Below, in pieces: positions 41,208 to 49,448 of a stretch of DNA of 64,000 bases. Each line of letters begins with the position of its first letter. The stretch's first letter is position 1. The notes under the pieces are model-generated. The model saw only the letters and a list, made by a program, of their open reading frames with translations. It did no database searches and was not told the DNA's origin. Made by a program: the position numbers and the translations under genes. Origin of the DNA: Hymenobacter citatus. Its GTDB lineage: Bacteria > Bacteroidota > Bacteroidia > Cytophagales > Hymenobacteraceae. The DNA lies in NCBI RefSeq assembly GCF_014333615.1, contig NZ_JACSCY010000013.1, forward strand, positions 62,001 through 126,000. Reading direction: 5' to 3'.

Positions 41208-42260
41208 ATGAAGAAATTACTCAATGTTCTCAAATACGCGCTGCTGCTGGCTTTTTCGGTGGCCATGATGTGGTACGCCGTGCGTGGATTGAACTTGAGT
41301 AGGGTAGGCGAATCTATTCTGCAAGCCAATTACTGGTGGCTGGGCCTGACGCTGCTCTTATCGGCGCTGGGCTATTTTAGTCGGGCCTACCGCTGGAAAA
41401 TGCAGATTGATGCCACCGGCTACCACCCATCCTATTGGGAAGTATACCACGCCATGATGGTTGGCTATCTGGCCAACCTGGTGCTGCCCCGCCTGGGCGA
41501 AGTGCTGCGCTGCTCGGTGCTGCGCCGCACCAGTGGGGTGCCGGTGCAGGTAGGGGTAGGCACTATGATTACGGAACGTATCATTGATGTGATAGTGCTA
41601 GGGCTGATTCTGGGCGCCACGTTGCTCTTGGCGTTCAACAAGTTCTGGAGCTTTGCCACAGGACTCGTAACCGACAAGTACGATACGCTAGGGCAGAGCA
41701 AGCAAACGCTTATTGCGCTGGCTGTTATTGGCTTAGGCCTCGGCGTTGTATCTGTGTACCTGCTGTGGCGAAACCTGGAGCGGTTGCGGCAGCACCGGGT
41801 GTTTGGCAAAGTGCTCAGCTTTGTGAAAGGAATGCTAGCGGGTGTTTTCAGCATCCGCCGGATGCCCCATAAAGGCACCTTTCTGCTGCATACCATCTTC
41901 ACCTGGGTGGTGTATTTTTTGATGGGTTACCTGGCGTTTTTTGCCTTTCCGGCCACTCAGCACCTGGGGCTAGTAGCGGCGTTGGCAGTGCTCACCTTTG
42001 GTACGTTTGGGATGGCGGCTCCGGTACAGGGCGGCTTTGGTGTATACCACGTGCTGGTGCAGAGCACATTGCTGGTGTACGGTATTTCAAAGGAAGATGG
42101 CATCGTATACGCCTTGGTAGTGCACGGCTCGCAAACGCTATTAGTAGTGCTGATGGGCGGCATCAGCTTTGCCCTGAGTATGGTACAATCAAGCCGGGCG
42201 GGCCGCCAAGTATCCGCGAAACCGCTGGCCGCAAGATCCCCCGCGCATGTTGTGGAGTAA
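41208..42260 (+). CDS. Lysylphosphatidylglycerol synthase-type transmembrane protein (UPF0104 flippase-like)
   Basis: A 350-residue protein with about eight hydrophobic helices, of the family covering the membrane domain of MprF and related UPF0104 proteins. Signatures: NYWWLGLTLLLSALGYFSRA with YRW, MVGYLANLVLPRLGEVLRCS, GTMITERIIDVIVLGLIL and APVQGGFGVYHVLV. MprF-type domains move lipids across the membrane; bacterial single-domain members are mostly uncharacterised. ATG 41208 is used. It overlaps the next gene by 14 bp, so both are one operon. Confidence 0.85.
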   Translation: MKKLLNVLKYALLLAFSVAMMWYAVRGLNLSRVGESILQANYWWLGLTLLLSALGYFSRAYRWKMQIDATGYHPSYWEVYHAMMVGYLANLVLPRLGEVLRCSVLRRTSGVPVQVGVGTMITERIIDVIVLGLILGATLLLAFNKFWSFATGLVTDKYDTLGQSKQTLIALAVIGLGLGVVSVYLLWRNLERLRQHRVFGKVLSFVKGMLAGVFSIRRMPHKGTFLLHTIFTWVVYFLMGYLAFFAFPATQHLGLVAALAVLTFGTFGMAAPVQGGFGVYHVLVQSTLLVYGISKEDGIVYALVVHGSQTLLVVLMGGISFALSMVQSSRAGRQVSAKPLAARSPAHVVE

Positions 42261-42735
42261 AGACAAGATTTTGAGTCTGGAGGCAGCCGTAGCCCAACGC
42301 GCCGTGTGGCGTACCAGCAACCGCCGCGTAGTGTTCACCAATGGCTGCTTCGATTTGCTGCACCTGGGCCACGTCGACTACTTGGAAAAGGCCCGGCACT
42401 TGGGCGATGTGTTGATGGTGGGTCTCAACACCGACCGCTCGGTGGGCAATCTGAAGCCCGGCCGGCCGCTGCAAGACGAAATGGCACGCGCCCGTATCCT
42501 GGCTTCCCTTTTGTTTGTGGATGCTGTGGTGCTATTCGACGAGCCTACCCCGCTGACCCTGATTGAGCAGCTACAACCCGACATTCTGGTGAAAGGCGAC
42601 GACTATGCAATCAGTGGAATTGTGGGCCACGAAACGGTGTTACAAAACGGTGGCGAGGTGCGCACCGTACCGTTGGTAGACGGCTACAGCACTACCCGCA
42701 TTGTCGAGCGTATCCGCCAACAGTTTCAACCCTAA
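42247..42735 (+). CDS. D-glycero-beta-D-manno-heptose 1-phosphate adenylyltransferase (HldE C-terminal type)
   Basis: A 162-residue cytidylyltransferase-fold enzyme. VVFTNGCFDLLHLGHVDYLE contains the nucleotide-binding HxGH (HLGH), and GDDYAISGIVGHETVLQNGG and LVDGYSTTRIVERI are the family's later blocks. It adenylates heptose-1-phosphate for LPS core synthesis (RfaE2/HldE second domain); here it is a stand-alone domain, as usual in Bacteroidota. The kinase half is not in the window. Overlap with the flippase-like gene and 15 bp to the zinc peptidase indicate one transcript. Confidence 0.92.
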   Translation: MLWSKDKILSLEAAVAQRAVWRTSNRRVVFTNGCFDLLHLGHVDYLEKARHLGDVLMVGLNTDRSVGNLKPGRPLQDEMARARILASLLFVDAVVLFDEPTPLTLIEQLQPDILVKGDDYAISGIVGHETVLQNGGEVRTVPLVDGYSTTRIVERIRQQFQP

Positions 42736-42750
42736 CGACTCTCCTGTACG

Positions 42751-43446
42751 ATGTACCACATAACGCCCATGTATTTCCTGATTATTCTGGCCATGATTGT
42801 GAGTGGTCTGATTCAGTGGCGCTTGCGCAGCAAATTTGCCAAATATGCGCAGGTAGGCCTGCAATCTAATTTATCGGGGCGGCAAATTGCCGAGCTGATG
42901 CTGCAAGACCATGGCATTACTGATGTTCGCGTTATCTCTACCCCCGGCAAACTCTCCGACCACTACAACCCCACCGACAAGACGGTGAACCTAAGCGAAG
43001 CCGTGTATGAGGAGCGTAGCGCCGCCGCTGCTGCCGTAGCAGCCCATGAGTGCGGCCACGCCGTGCAGCACGCCACCGCATACGCCGCGTTGCAATTTCG
43101 GTCGGCCATGGTGCCGGTGCTCAGCTCCGTTTCCAAGTACATGACTTGGATTCTGCTAGCGGGCATTTTCATGCTCCAAACCACAGCCATACCACTCTGG
43201 ATTGGTATTGCGCTGTTCTCGCTCACTACCCTGTTTAGCTTTGTAACCCTACCCGTAGAGTTCGACGCCTCACGCCGTGCCTTGGCGTGGATAGACCGCC
43301 GGGGCATTGTGACGCAGCAAGAACACGCTATGGCAAAAGACGCTCTCTGGTGGGCCGCCATGACATACGTAGTAGCTGCACTGGCTTCGCTAGCTACGCT
43401 GCTCTATTATGTGAGTATTGCCATGGGTGGCCGCGACCGGCGTTAA
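42751..43446 (+). CDS. Membrane zinc metallopeptidase (YugP-like)
   Basis: A 231-residue integral membrane protein of the YugP/neutral zinc peptidase family. N-terminal helix (YFLIILAMIVSGLIQWRL), zinc motif HECGH at residues 99-103, and two to three further helices; FVTLPVEFDASRRALAWIDR holds the third ligand Glu and the family motif. Substrates unknown. Third gene of the unit with the flippase-like protein and the heptose adenylyltransferase; a terminator follows. Confidence 0.9.
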   Translation: MYHITPMYFLIILAMIVSGLIQWRLRSKFAKYAQVGLQSNLSGRQIAELMLQDHGITDVRVISTPGKLSDHYNPTDKTVNLSEAVYEERSAAAAAVAAHECGHAVQHATAYAALQFRSAMVPVLSSVSKYMTWILLAGIFMLQTTAIPLWIGIALFSLTTLFSFVTLPVEFDASRRALAWIDRRGIVTQQEHAMAKDALWWAAMTYVVAALASLATLLYYVSIAMGGRDRR

Positions 43447-43484
43447 GGTAGTACGCAACTCCGCACTATACTATAAGATAAGGG

Positions 43485-43513
43485 AACCCTCCGCCATAGG
43501 CGGAGGGTTTTTT
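43485..43513 (+). terminator. Terminator after the zinc peptidase gene
   Basis: AACCCTCCGCC and GGCGGAGGGTT pair exactly around ATA, followed by TTTT. Confidence 0.9.
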
Positions 43514-43592
43514 AGTACCCATCGATCTGCTATAAAGAAGCACAAATAGGAGAAAAATTAGGTCATTGACCGTATCGCTAACGTTTGCGGAG

Positions 43593-43600
43593 TAAATTTG
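43593..43600 (+). promoter_or_regulatory. Promoter -7 box for the acyl-CoA dehydrogenase gene
   Basis: TAAATTTG, perfect TAnnTTTG, 35 bp before the start; TTG at 43566-43568 is a possible -33 element. Confidence 0.6.
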
Positions 43601-43635
43601 ACTTCTGAATTCCACCCCACCCACATTACTAGAGT

Positions 43636-44775
43636 ATGAATTTTCAACTGACTGAAGAACAATTAGCCGTACAAGCTGCCGCCCGCGATTTTGCCCAGAG
43701 CGAGTTATGGTCGGGCGTGATTGAGCGTGATGAGCACCAGAAGTTTCCCACGGAGCAGGTTCGCAAGATGGGCGAATTGGGCTTTATGGGCATGATGGTA
43801 AGCCCCGAGTACGGTGGCAGTGGCCTCGATACAGTGTCGTATGTGCTGGCTATGGAGGAAATCTCGAAAGTTGATGCTTCCTGCTCCGTCATTATGTCAG
43901 TGAACAACTCACTGGTATGCTGGGGCTTGGAGAAGTATGGCACCGAGGAGCAGAAACAGAAATACCTCACCAAGCTGGCCTCCGGCGAGCAGATAGGCGC
44001 CTTCTGCCTATCCGAGCCCGAAGCTGGTTCCGACGCTACTATGCAGCGCACCACGGCCGAGGATAAAGGAGACCACTACCTATTAAATGGTACCAAAAAC
44101 TGGATTACTAATGGGTCGTCGGCCTCTGTATACTTGGTTATTGCCCAAACCAATCCAGAGTTGAAGCACCGAGGCATCAATGCTTTTATTGTAGAGAAAG
44201 ATACGCCGGGTTTTGTAATTGGCTTGAAGGAGAACAAGCTAGGTATTCGTGGTTCCGATACGCACTCCCTGATGTTCACGGACGTGCGCGTACCTAAGGA
44301 GAACCGGATTGGCGAGGATGGCTTCGGGTTCAAGTTTGCTATGCAAGTGCTGGCAGGCGGACGCATTGGTATTGCCGCACAGGCACTCGGCATTGCATCT
44401 GGCGCACTAGAACTGTCGCTGAAGTACGCGCAGGAGCGAAAAGCATTTGGCGTTGAAATCTCCAAGCACCAAGCCATTCAATTCAAGCTGGCGGATATGG
44501 CTACCAACATAGATGCGGCTCGTCTGCTCTGCTTGCAAGCTGCTAGTGATAAGGATAATGGGCTAGATTACGCCAAATCGGGCGCTATGGCCAAGCTCTT
44601 TGCCTCCAAAACGGCCATGGATACGGCAGTAGAAGCAGTGCAAATTCATGGAGGATATGGCTTTGTGAAGGAATATCACGTAGAACGCATGATGCGAGAC
44701 GCGAAAATCACGCAGATTTACGAGGGTACTTCCGAGATACAGAAAATTGTAATCTCACGCGAACTATTAAAATAA
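43636..44775 (+). CDS. Acyl-CoA dehydrogenase (short/branched-chain type)
   Basis: FAD enzyme introducing the first double bond of beta-oxidation. 379 residues with the standard order: N-terminal helical domain, FAD-binding middle (CLSEPEAGSDATMQRTTAED; NWITNGSSASVYLVIAQT), and C-terminal helices. The likely catalytic base is the Glu of QIYEGTSEIQKIVISRELLK, in the position used by short-chain acyl-CoA dehydrogenases. Chain-length preference cannot be read. The thiolase of the window is 12 kb away. An AraC regulator follows 157 bp downstream. Confidence 0.95.
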   Translation: MNFQLTEEQLAVQAAARDFAQSELWSGVIERDEHQKFPTEQVRKMGELGFMGMMVSPEYGGSGLDTVSYVLAMEEISKVDASCSVIMSVNNSLVCWGLEKYGTEEQKQKYLTKLASGEQIGAFCLSEPEAGSDATMQRTTAEDKGDHYLLNGTKNWITNGSSASVYLVIAQTNPELKHRGINAFIVEKDTPGFVIGLKENKLGIRGSDTHSLMFTDVRVPKENRIGEDGFGFKFAMQVLAGGRIGIAAQALGIASGALELSLKYAQERKAFGVEISKHQAIQFKLADMATNIDAARLLCLQAASDKDNGLDYAKSGAMAKLFASKTAMDTAVEAVQIHGGYGFVKEYHVERMMRDAKITQIYEGTSEIQKIVISRELLK

Positions 44776-44932
44776 TAATATATATTGTCTAATTTCGGGA
44801 TTTATTGTACAAAACTTAGTGGTAATTAGTTTTTGTTTTCGTTTTTGTGAATTTTTATATGTTTATTTGCATTGTCTAGAAAAAGACCTAGTTACGTCTG
44901 GCATTAACACAATATACCACCTCCCCTAAGAA

Positions 44933-45856
44933 ATGGAAGATTACAATAAAGTGATTGAATCACTGGGAGTTCGTTACATCAAAGCGAAAAATCTGGTATT
45001 GCAGCAGCCCTTCACTGTTCGTAATTCTTACGATATGGGGAACAACCTTATTCTATTACATAAGGGCCGCATCGCTTTCGGGGATGAGGAACAAGTGATA
45101 GAAGAAGGCGAAATGTTGTTTATCCCAGGTGGCCGCGCTACACGCGTGAGCTACGGCCAAAGCGGCGGTAAGCTCATCAGCAACGACGACCTGATTACCA
45201 ACAAAGACAAGTTCTTTCACTCCAATTCCGACCTCGACCTGATTGGTGACGCTGAGGAAAGCCATAGCTTCGTGAGCTTCGAAGCCAAGGTGTTTGACTC
45301 GGTTAACTTTTTCTCTTCGCTGGATGTGCCGGCTTTCGTTATCTCCAATAACTCCAAGCTGGCTAACCTGGTCATTAAGGTAGTAGAGGAAAGCCTACAG
45401 GACCTCCCCGGCCGCGAGCGACTGATTACGATTTACACCGAGAATATTGTGGTGGAAATTGTACGTTACATCTTGAAAAACAAGATGTTCGTAGAGCAGC
45501 TCGCTACCAACAGCACCTACTTCAAGGACCCGCGCCTCATCGACCTGTTCAACTACATCAAGGAGAACATCGGCGGCGACCTGTCCAACAAAGTACTGTC
45601 GGGCGTAGCAAACGTGAGCGAAGATTATGTGGGGCAATATTTCAAAATGCTGACCGGCATTAATCCGCAGGACTACATCGAATACCAGCGCATGGAGCGT
45701 GCTGTGTTCTTGCTACGTACTACTAAGAAGAGCATCCGCGACATCGGCAAAGAGGTAGGCTACAAGGATACCGCGTATTTCTGCCGTCGTTTCAAGATGA
45801 TGTTCGGTATTCCTGCCGGTAAGATGCGCCGTCGCGAGTCGGCTATGAACATCTAA
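44933..45856 (+). CDS. AraC family transcriptional regulator with cupin-like sensor domain
   Basis: A 307-residue regulator. Residues about 20-110 form a cupin-like fold (NNLILLHKGRIAFGDEEQVI followed by EEGEMLFIPGG), and the C-terminal ~100 residues are an AraC/XylS DNA-binding domain with two helix-turn-helices (LSGVANVSEDYVGQYFKMLT; IRDIGKEVGYKDTAYFCRRF). The ligand is unknown. The 157-bp upstream region is AT-rich with a TTATTTGC box near 44870. This protein is well conserved in related bacteria as far as I can recall, which would speak for a core rather than accessory role. A hairpin follows. Confidence 0.93.
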   Translation: MEDYNKVIESLGVRYIKAKNLVLQQPFTVRNSYDMGNNLILLHKGRIAFGDEEQVIEEGEMLFIPGGRATRVSYGQSGGKLISNDDLITNKDKFFHSNSDLDLIGDAEESHSFVSFEAKVFDSVNFFSSLDVPAFVISNNSKLANLVIKVVEESLQDLPGRERLITIYTENIVVEIVRYILKNKMFVEQLATNSTYFKDPRLIDLFNYIKENIGGDLSNKVLSGVANVSEDYVGQYFKMLTGINPQDYIEYQRMERAVFLLRTTKKSIRDIGKEVGYKDTAYFCRRFKMMFGIPAGKMRRRESAMNI

Positions 45857-45920
45857 ATCACGGATTTGGTCGGGTTTTTCGGATTCCGCGGATTTTGTGG
45901 ACGATTATGATGCAAATAAG

Positions 45921-45945
45921 AACGCCCGGCCTTAGGCCGGGCGTT
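45921..45945. terminator. Bidirectional terminator
   Basis: AACGCCCGGCC and GGCCGGGCGTT pair exactly around TTA, between the convergent AraC (+) and PcrB-like (-) genes. Confidence 0.85.
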
Positions 45946-45976
45946 GTTGCGTTACTGGGGTAGGAATTGGCTGACG

Positions 45977-46741
45977 TTATTCCGTAAGAGTAGCATTAAA
46001 GCTATGTACGAGTTGCGCCATTTCAGCCAGAAAGCCGGGGTCTTTTTCGATCTGATTGCCAACCACCAGCACGTCGGCGCCGGCGCTGAAGGCGGCATGG
46101 GCTTTCTCAGTGGTGTTGATGCCCCCGCCCACAATAAGTGGAACCTCCACGGCGGCTCGCACGGCGCTAATCATGGCCGGTGTGATGGGGTAAAGAGCGC
46201 CACTGCCGCCATCCAGGAAAATCAGGCGAAGGCCTAGCTGTTCGCCAGCCATGGCGGTGCAGGCAGCAATAGCGGGTTTGTCGTAGGGTAGGGGAGTGGT
46301 GCCGCTCATATAGCTGGCTGTGGTCTGTCTACCCGTATCTACCAACATATAGCCAGTAGGCAGTATTTGTAAGCCGCTTTGTCGGAGCGCGGGTGCTGCA
46401 ATAACATGTTGCCCGATCAGAAACTCCGGATTGCGACCCGAAATCAAAGACAGTAGCAGAATGCCGTCGGCCTGCGCATCTAGGTGCAGGCTATGGCTTG
46501 GAAATAGCACCACCGGCACCGAACTACGGTGTTTTATAAAACGAATGAGGGTAGCCTGGTGCGTTGTTGTCACCAAGCTACCGCCCACAAAAAAGTAATC
46601 TATTGGATGTTGTTCACTTAGCGTCAGCAACTGCTCGCAACCGGCTTGGTCTAGCTGGTCGGGGTCGAGGAGAACGGCCAGCGCCTTCTGGCCGCGCAAG
46701 CGACGGGTTACAAACGTATCATACAGCGGGTCGAGGCGCAT
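45977..46741 (-). CDS. Geranylgeranylglyceryl / heptaprenylglyceryl phosphate synthase (PcrB-like)
   Basis: A 254-residue TIM-barrel prenyltransferase that joins a polyprenyl chain to sn-glycerol-1-phosphate, the first committed step of archaeal-type ether lipids. Signatures: KALAVLLDPDQLD near the start, DYFFVGGSLVT, VLFPSHSLHL, SGRNPEFLIGQHV, IFLDGGSGALYPITPAMISA and LIVGGGINTTEKAHAAFSAG. Bacterial PcrB homologues are known in Firmicutes and Bacteroidota; product use in Bacteroidota is not settled. ATG 46741 starts 23 bp inside the preceding gene, so translation is coupled. The polyprenyl synthase at 408-1379 could supply the prenyl donor (inference). Confidence 0.9.
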   Translation of the reverse strand: MRLDPLYDTFVTRRLRGQKALAVLLDPDQLDQAGCEQLLTLSEQHPIDYFFVGGSLVTTTHQATLIRFIKHRSSVPVVLFPSHSLHLDAQADGILLLSLISGRNPEFLIGQHVIAAPALRQSGLQILPTGYMLVDTGRQTTASYMSGTTPLPYDKPAIAACTAMAGEQLGLRLIFLDGGSGALYPITPAMISAVRAAVEVPLIVGGGINTTEKAHAAFSAGADVLVVGNQIEKDPGFLAEMAQLVHSFNATLTE

Positions 46742-47429
46742 GCGCGTCGTCGTGGTGGTAAGTAAAATCAATATCCCGGGTTTCCGGCTCGGGAGGAGTG
46801 GCAAGGTCGGGATTTTTGACCAGAGGCAAATATTCTCCTACCTTTTTCGCAGCGTAGGCCATCACTACGGCCGTAGCTTGCGCCATCAGCATCTTACCCG
46901 TATCCGACTTCAGGAAAGCCTGCACGCCGTCGGCGAGGATAGACGAGAAGCCGGAGCCTTCGTCGTCTGGCTCCGCTGCCTGGTAGTGAGGTGCGGAGAA
47001 GCGATTGGGCTGCGGCGGAAGCGGGGGAAACGGGTCGGCCTCAGGCGCGTCGGTGTGGTATACATCGGGGGCCAGTTGGGCCGGTCGGCCGTGGCTATGT
47101 GAGGCGGTGAGCGGTGCGCTACCAAAGCCCAGGTCGTCCGTTACGGCGCCTACCCCTAGCGGAGCGCCGGATTTCAGGCGCTTCTTTTTCTTCCGGCCTT
47201 TGGAGCCAGCAGACAGCTTTTTGGCCGATGACTTGCTGCTACCAAATACCTTGCTCAGCAGCCATACGCCGCTGGCTACTCCTGCCCCAACAAGCGCAAT
47301 CTTACCTACCTTCCGGGTTTTCTCTTTGATTTCTTCCACGTCACCCATCAGGGCGCGTTCGTATTCCAATTTCTGACGCTCCAGAAATTCTCTTTCGTTC
47401 TCAAACAACGGATTATGTAGCTCAGCCAT
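46719..47429 (-). CDS. Hypothetical protein with one hydrophobic segment
   Basis: A 236-residue protein: a charged N-terminal coil (FENEREFLERQKLEYERALM), one hydrophobic segment (about residues 42-60, KIALVGAGVASGVWLLSKVF), a Lys/Ser-rich stretch, a long Pro/Asp-rich linker and a helical end (FLKSDTGKMLMAQATAVVMA). No family recognised. It lies 5 bp after the holin-like gene and overlaps the PcrB-like gene, giving a three-gene unit. A scaffold or membrane-shaping role would be a guess. Confidence 0.75.
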   Translation of the reverse strand: MAELHNPLFENEREFLERQKLEYERALMGDVEEIKEKTRKVGKIALVGAGVASGVWLLSKVFGSSKSSAKKLSAGSKGRKKKKRLKSGAPLGVGAVTDDLGFGSAPLTASHSHGRPAQLAPDVYHTDAPEADPFPPLPPQPNRFSAPHYQAAEPDDEGSGFSSILADGVQAFLKSDTGKMLMAQATAVVMAYAAKKVGEYLPLVKNPDLATPPEPETRDIDFTYHHDDAHAPRPAV

Positions 47430-47434
47430 GCGCG

Positions 47435-47809
47435 TTATGCTTGACGCTTATCAGATTTATAGATCGTGTTGTCCAGCAGCCTATCGGCTACTCCCTGAAA
47501 CACTTTTTTATCGACGCCGACCAAAAAGATGATGAGCAGCAATAGGTAGAAACCTGCTACGATGCCGAAACCCCAAAACGGACTATCGAGCGCCGAGTTG
47601 AGCGCCAGGCCTGCAAAAACGCTCACGAAGATGAGGAAAAACAAACCGATTACGGCCATAGTGATGCCATGTGCCGCCCCCACAAAGGCCGTCTTTGCTT
47701 TCTCTTGGGCTTCCAGCCGAAGGATATCGATACGTGTATCGAGGTAGCCTTTCAGATTGCCGAAAAGGCTATCGTTGTGGGGTGTTTTAGCGTCGTTGTT
47801 GAAGGCCAT
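47435..47809 (-). CDS. Phage-holin-superfamily small membrane protein (host gene)
   Basis: A 124-residue protein with a cytoplasmic amphipathic start (GYLDTRIDILRLEAQEKAKT) and two membrane helices (AVIGLFFLIFVSVFAGLALN and FWGFGIVAGFYLLLLIIFLV). This is the pattern of the DUF1469 / holin-superfamily III proteins common in bacterial genomes. No other phage gene is near, so it is a cellular gene, not evidence of a prophage. It heads the unit with the hypothetical and PcrB-like genes and is divergent from the J-domain gene. Confidence 0.82.
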   Translation of the reverse strand: MAFNNDAKTPHNDSLFGNLKGYLDTRIDILRLEAQEKAKTAFVGAAHGITMAVIGLFFLIFVSVFAGLALNSALDSPFWGFGIVAGFYLLLLIIFLVGVDKKVFQGVADRLLDNTIYKSDKRQA

Positions 47810-47960
47810 ACGGCGGAAAAAAAAGATGGCAGATAGATAAAGCTAGCAGCAGAACGCTGATTTGGCCGTTAGGAAAGCGGATCAGCCAAATGGTTTGTCA
47901 TACGCAAAAGCAACTATCACGTCTGAATTTTGCGTTATTTTTACTGATAACTCCCGCACT

Positions 47961-49097
47961 TTGAGTCAGAATCACTATCACGTACTGGGTGTAGCGGCCA
48001 CTGCCACGCCCCAGGAAATAAAAGCAGCGTATAAGCGCCTGGCAGTGCGGTACCATCCGGATATGCACGGCGGGAGTGCACAGTTTGAGGAAGAGTTTAA
48101 GGCTGTAGCGGCTGCTTACCAGGTGCTATCGGACCCCGGCCGCCGTGCTACCTACGACCACCAATTACGGATGGTCGTACGCCGGGCCGAGGAGCAGCGC
48201 CGTACCCAGCACTACCGGGCACACAGCCAGCATGTGTACGGCGTACCCATGCCGCCGCCCGCACCCCTGCGCACCCGTCCACCCGCTGGCTCCGCTGAGC
48301 GGTACTACCGCCCCATTCCTAAGCGCCGCCGCTTTACTCGCCGCGACTGGTGGCTCTTGGCTGGTTTCATCGTAGGGCTCGTGCTGTTTTGCGTGTCAGT
48401 GAAAGTAACGCTGGATTATGTGTCGGCTACCCGTAACTACCGCTACGGGCTGCGCGCCTACACCAATCGGCAATGGAATATGGCGCGCAGCTATTTCTCA
48501 AGTGCCATTGCCTTCCGCCCTACCTATGCCGCGGCACACCGGCGCCGGGGCGAGATTGAGCACTACATCAACCACAACTACACCGCCGCTCGGGCCGACT
48601 ATCAGGTAGCACTGGCAGAGGAACCAATAGGGCAAGGTGCAGCGGCTTTGTGGCTACGGCTGGGGCAGTGTGAAGCGCAGCTAGGACTTTCGCAGGTGGC
48701 CGCTACCAGCCTTACCCGCGCGCTGCAACAAGACTCTTTACTGAGCGATGCTTACCTGCTACGGGGCGAAATCCGACTGTTTGAACAGCGGCAGTTTGCA
48801 GGCGCCATCCGGGATTTCTCTACCGGCTTGCGGCAACGAACCGCCGCGGGCTGGTCAGTAGACGTGAAGCCGCTAACCTATCGCGGATTGGCTTACTACA
48901 AGCAAGGTAATTACGCTGCTGCCCGCACCGACTATCGGCGAGTGCTGCTTCTTACCCCGCAGAATGGACAAGTACATTTCTTACTAGGCCGGTTGGCGCA
49001 ACAGGAAGGCAATACCGGGGCTGCCTGTGAGTTTTTTCGTCGGGCCGTGCGTCTGGGGTATCTCTATGCTTCGGAGGCAGTACAGGAGTGCCAGTAA
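47961..49097 (+). CDS. J-domain protein with C-terminal TPR repeats (membrane-spanning)
   Basis: A 378-residue co-chaperone-like protein. J domain at residues 1-70 with the HPD motif (LAVRYHPDMHGG), which stimulates DnaK ATPase. A Pro/Arg-rich linker follows, then one membrane helix (about residues 134-156, WLLAGFIVGLVLFCVSVKVT), then TPR repeats (ARSYFSSAIAFRPTYAAAHR; YRGLAYYKQGNYAAARTDYR). The start is taken as TTG 47961 (LSQNHYHVLGVAAT): no ATG precedes the J domain in frame, and a promoter-like GAATTTTG box at 47925-47932 lies just upstream. Topology places the J domain in the cytoplasm and the TPRs outside, an unusual split. Confidence 0.85.
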   Translation: MSQNHYHVLGVAATATPQEIKAAYKRLAVRYHPDMHGGSAQFEEEFKAVAAAYQVLSDPGRRATYDHQLRMVVRRAEEQRRTQHYRAHSQHVYGVPMPPPAPLRTRPPAGSAERYYRPIPKRRRFTRRDWWLLAGFIVGLVLFCVSVKVTLDYVSATRNYRYGLRAYTNRQWNMARSYFSSAIAFRPTYAAAHRRRGEIEHYINHNYTAARADYQVALAEEPIGQGAAALWLRLGQCEAQLGLSQVAATSLTRALQQDSLLSDAYLLRGEIRLFEQRQFAGAIRDFSTGLRQRTAAGWSVDVKPLTYRGLAYYKQGNYAAARTDYRRVLLLTPQNGQVHFLLGRLAQQEGNTGAACEFFRRAVRLGYLYASEAVQECQ

Positions 49098-49114
49098 CAA
49101 ACCAGCGTTAACAA

Positions 49115-49149
49115 AAAAAGGCCTCTCTGCTAAGCAAAGAGGCCTTTTT
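49115..49149. terminator. Bidirectional terminator between the J-domain gene and tRNA-Phe
   Basis: AAAAAGGCCTCT and AGAGGCCTTTTT pair, with one inner mismatch, around GCTAAGC-type loop sequence. Both strands end in T-runs. Confidence 0.85.
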
Positions 49150-49154
49150 CGGTG

Positions 49155-49227
<73 letters not shown>

Positions 49228-49393
49228 AGCTTTCCGGCAGCGCTGAGCGCCTTGGGAGGCACAAAAGTAGTAAAGAGATTGAGGAATGCAAGCGCTGATA
49301 AAAAAAATATGCTGGGGTGTTTTTCGTGGGCAAGTTTGCGTACTCTAAAATCACTGACATCATCCGGCCGAAAAATCTTTCCGGCAAAAAGGG

Positions 49394-49401
49394 TAAATTT
49401 G
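49394..49401 (+). promoter_or_regulatory. Promoter -7 box for the Fe-S oxidoreductase pair
   Basis: TAAATTTG, perfect TAnnTTTG. It lies inside the longer open frame, which supports starting translation downstream at GTG 49449. Confidence 0.6.
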
Positions 49402-49448
49402 TTAGGCATAACGAGTATTTTTCGGTCCCACCAATTCCACTCCATCCC

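Noticed and set aside
47435..47809. Prophage suggested by a holin-superfamily protein
   Set aside because: No terminase, capsid, integrase or att sites nearby; this family is common in bacterial chromosomes.
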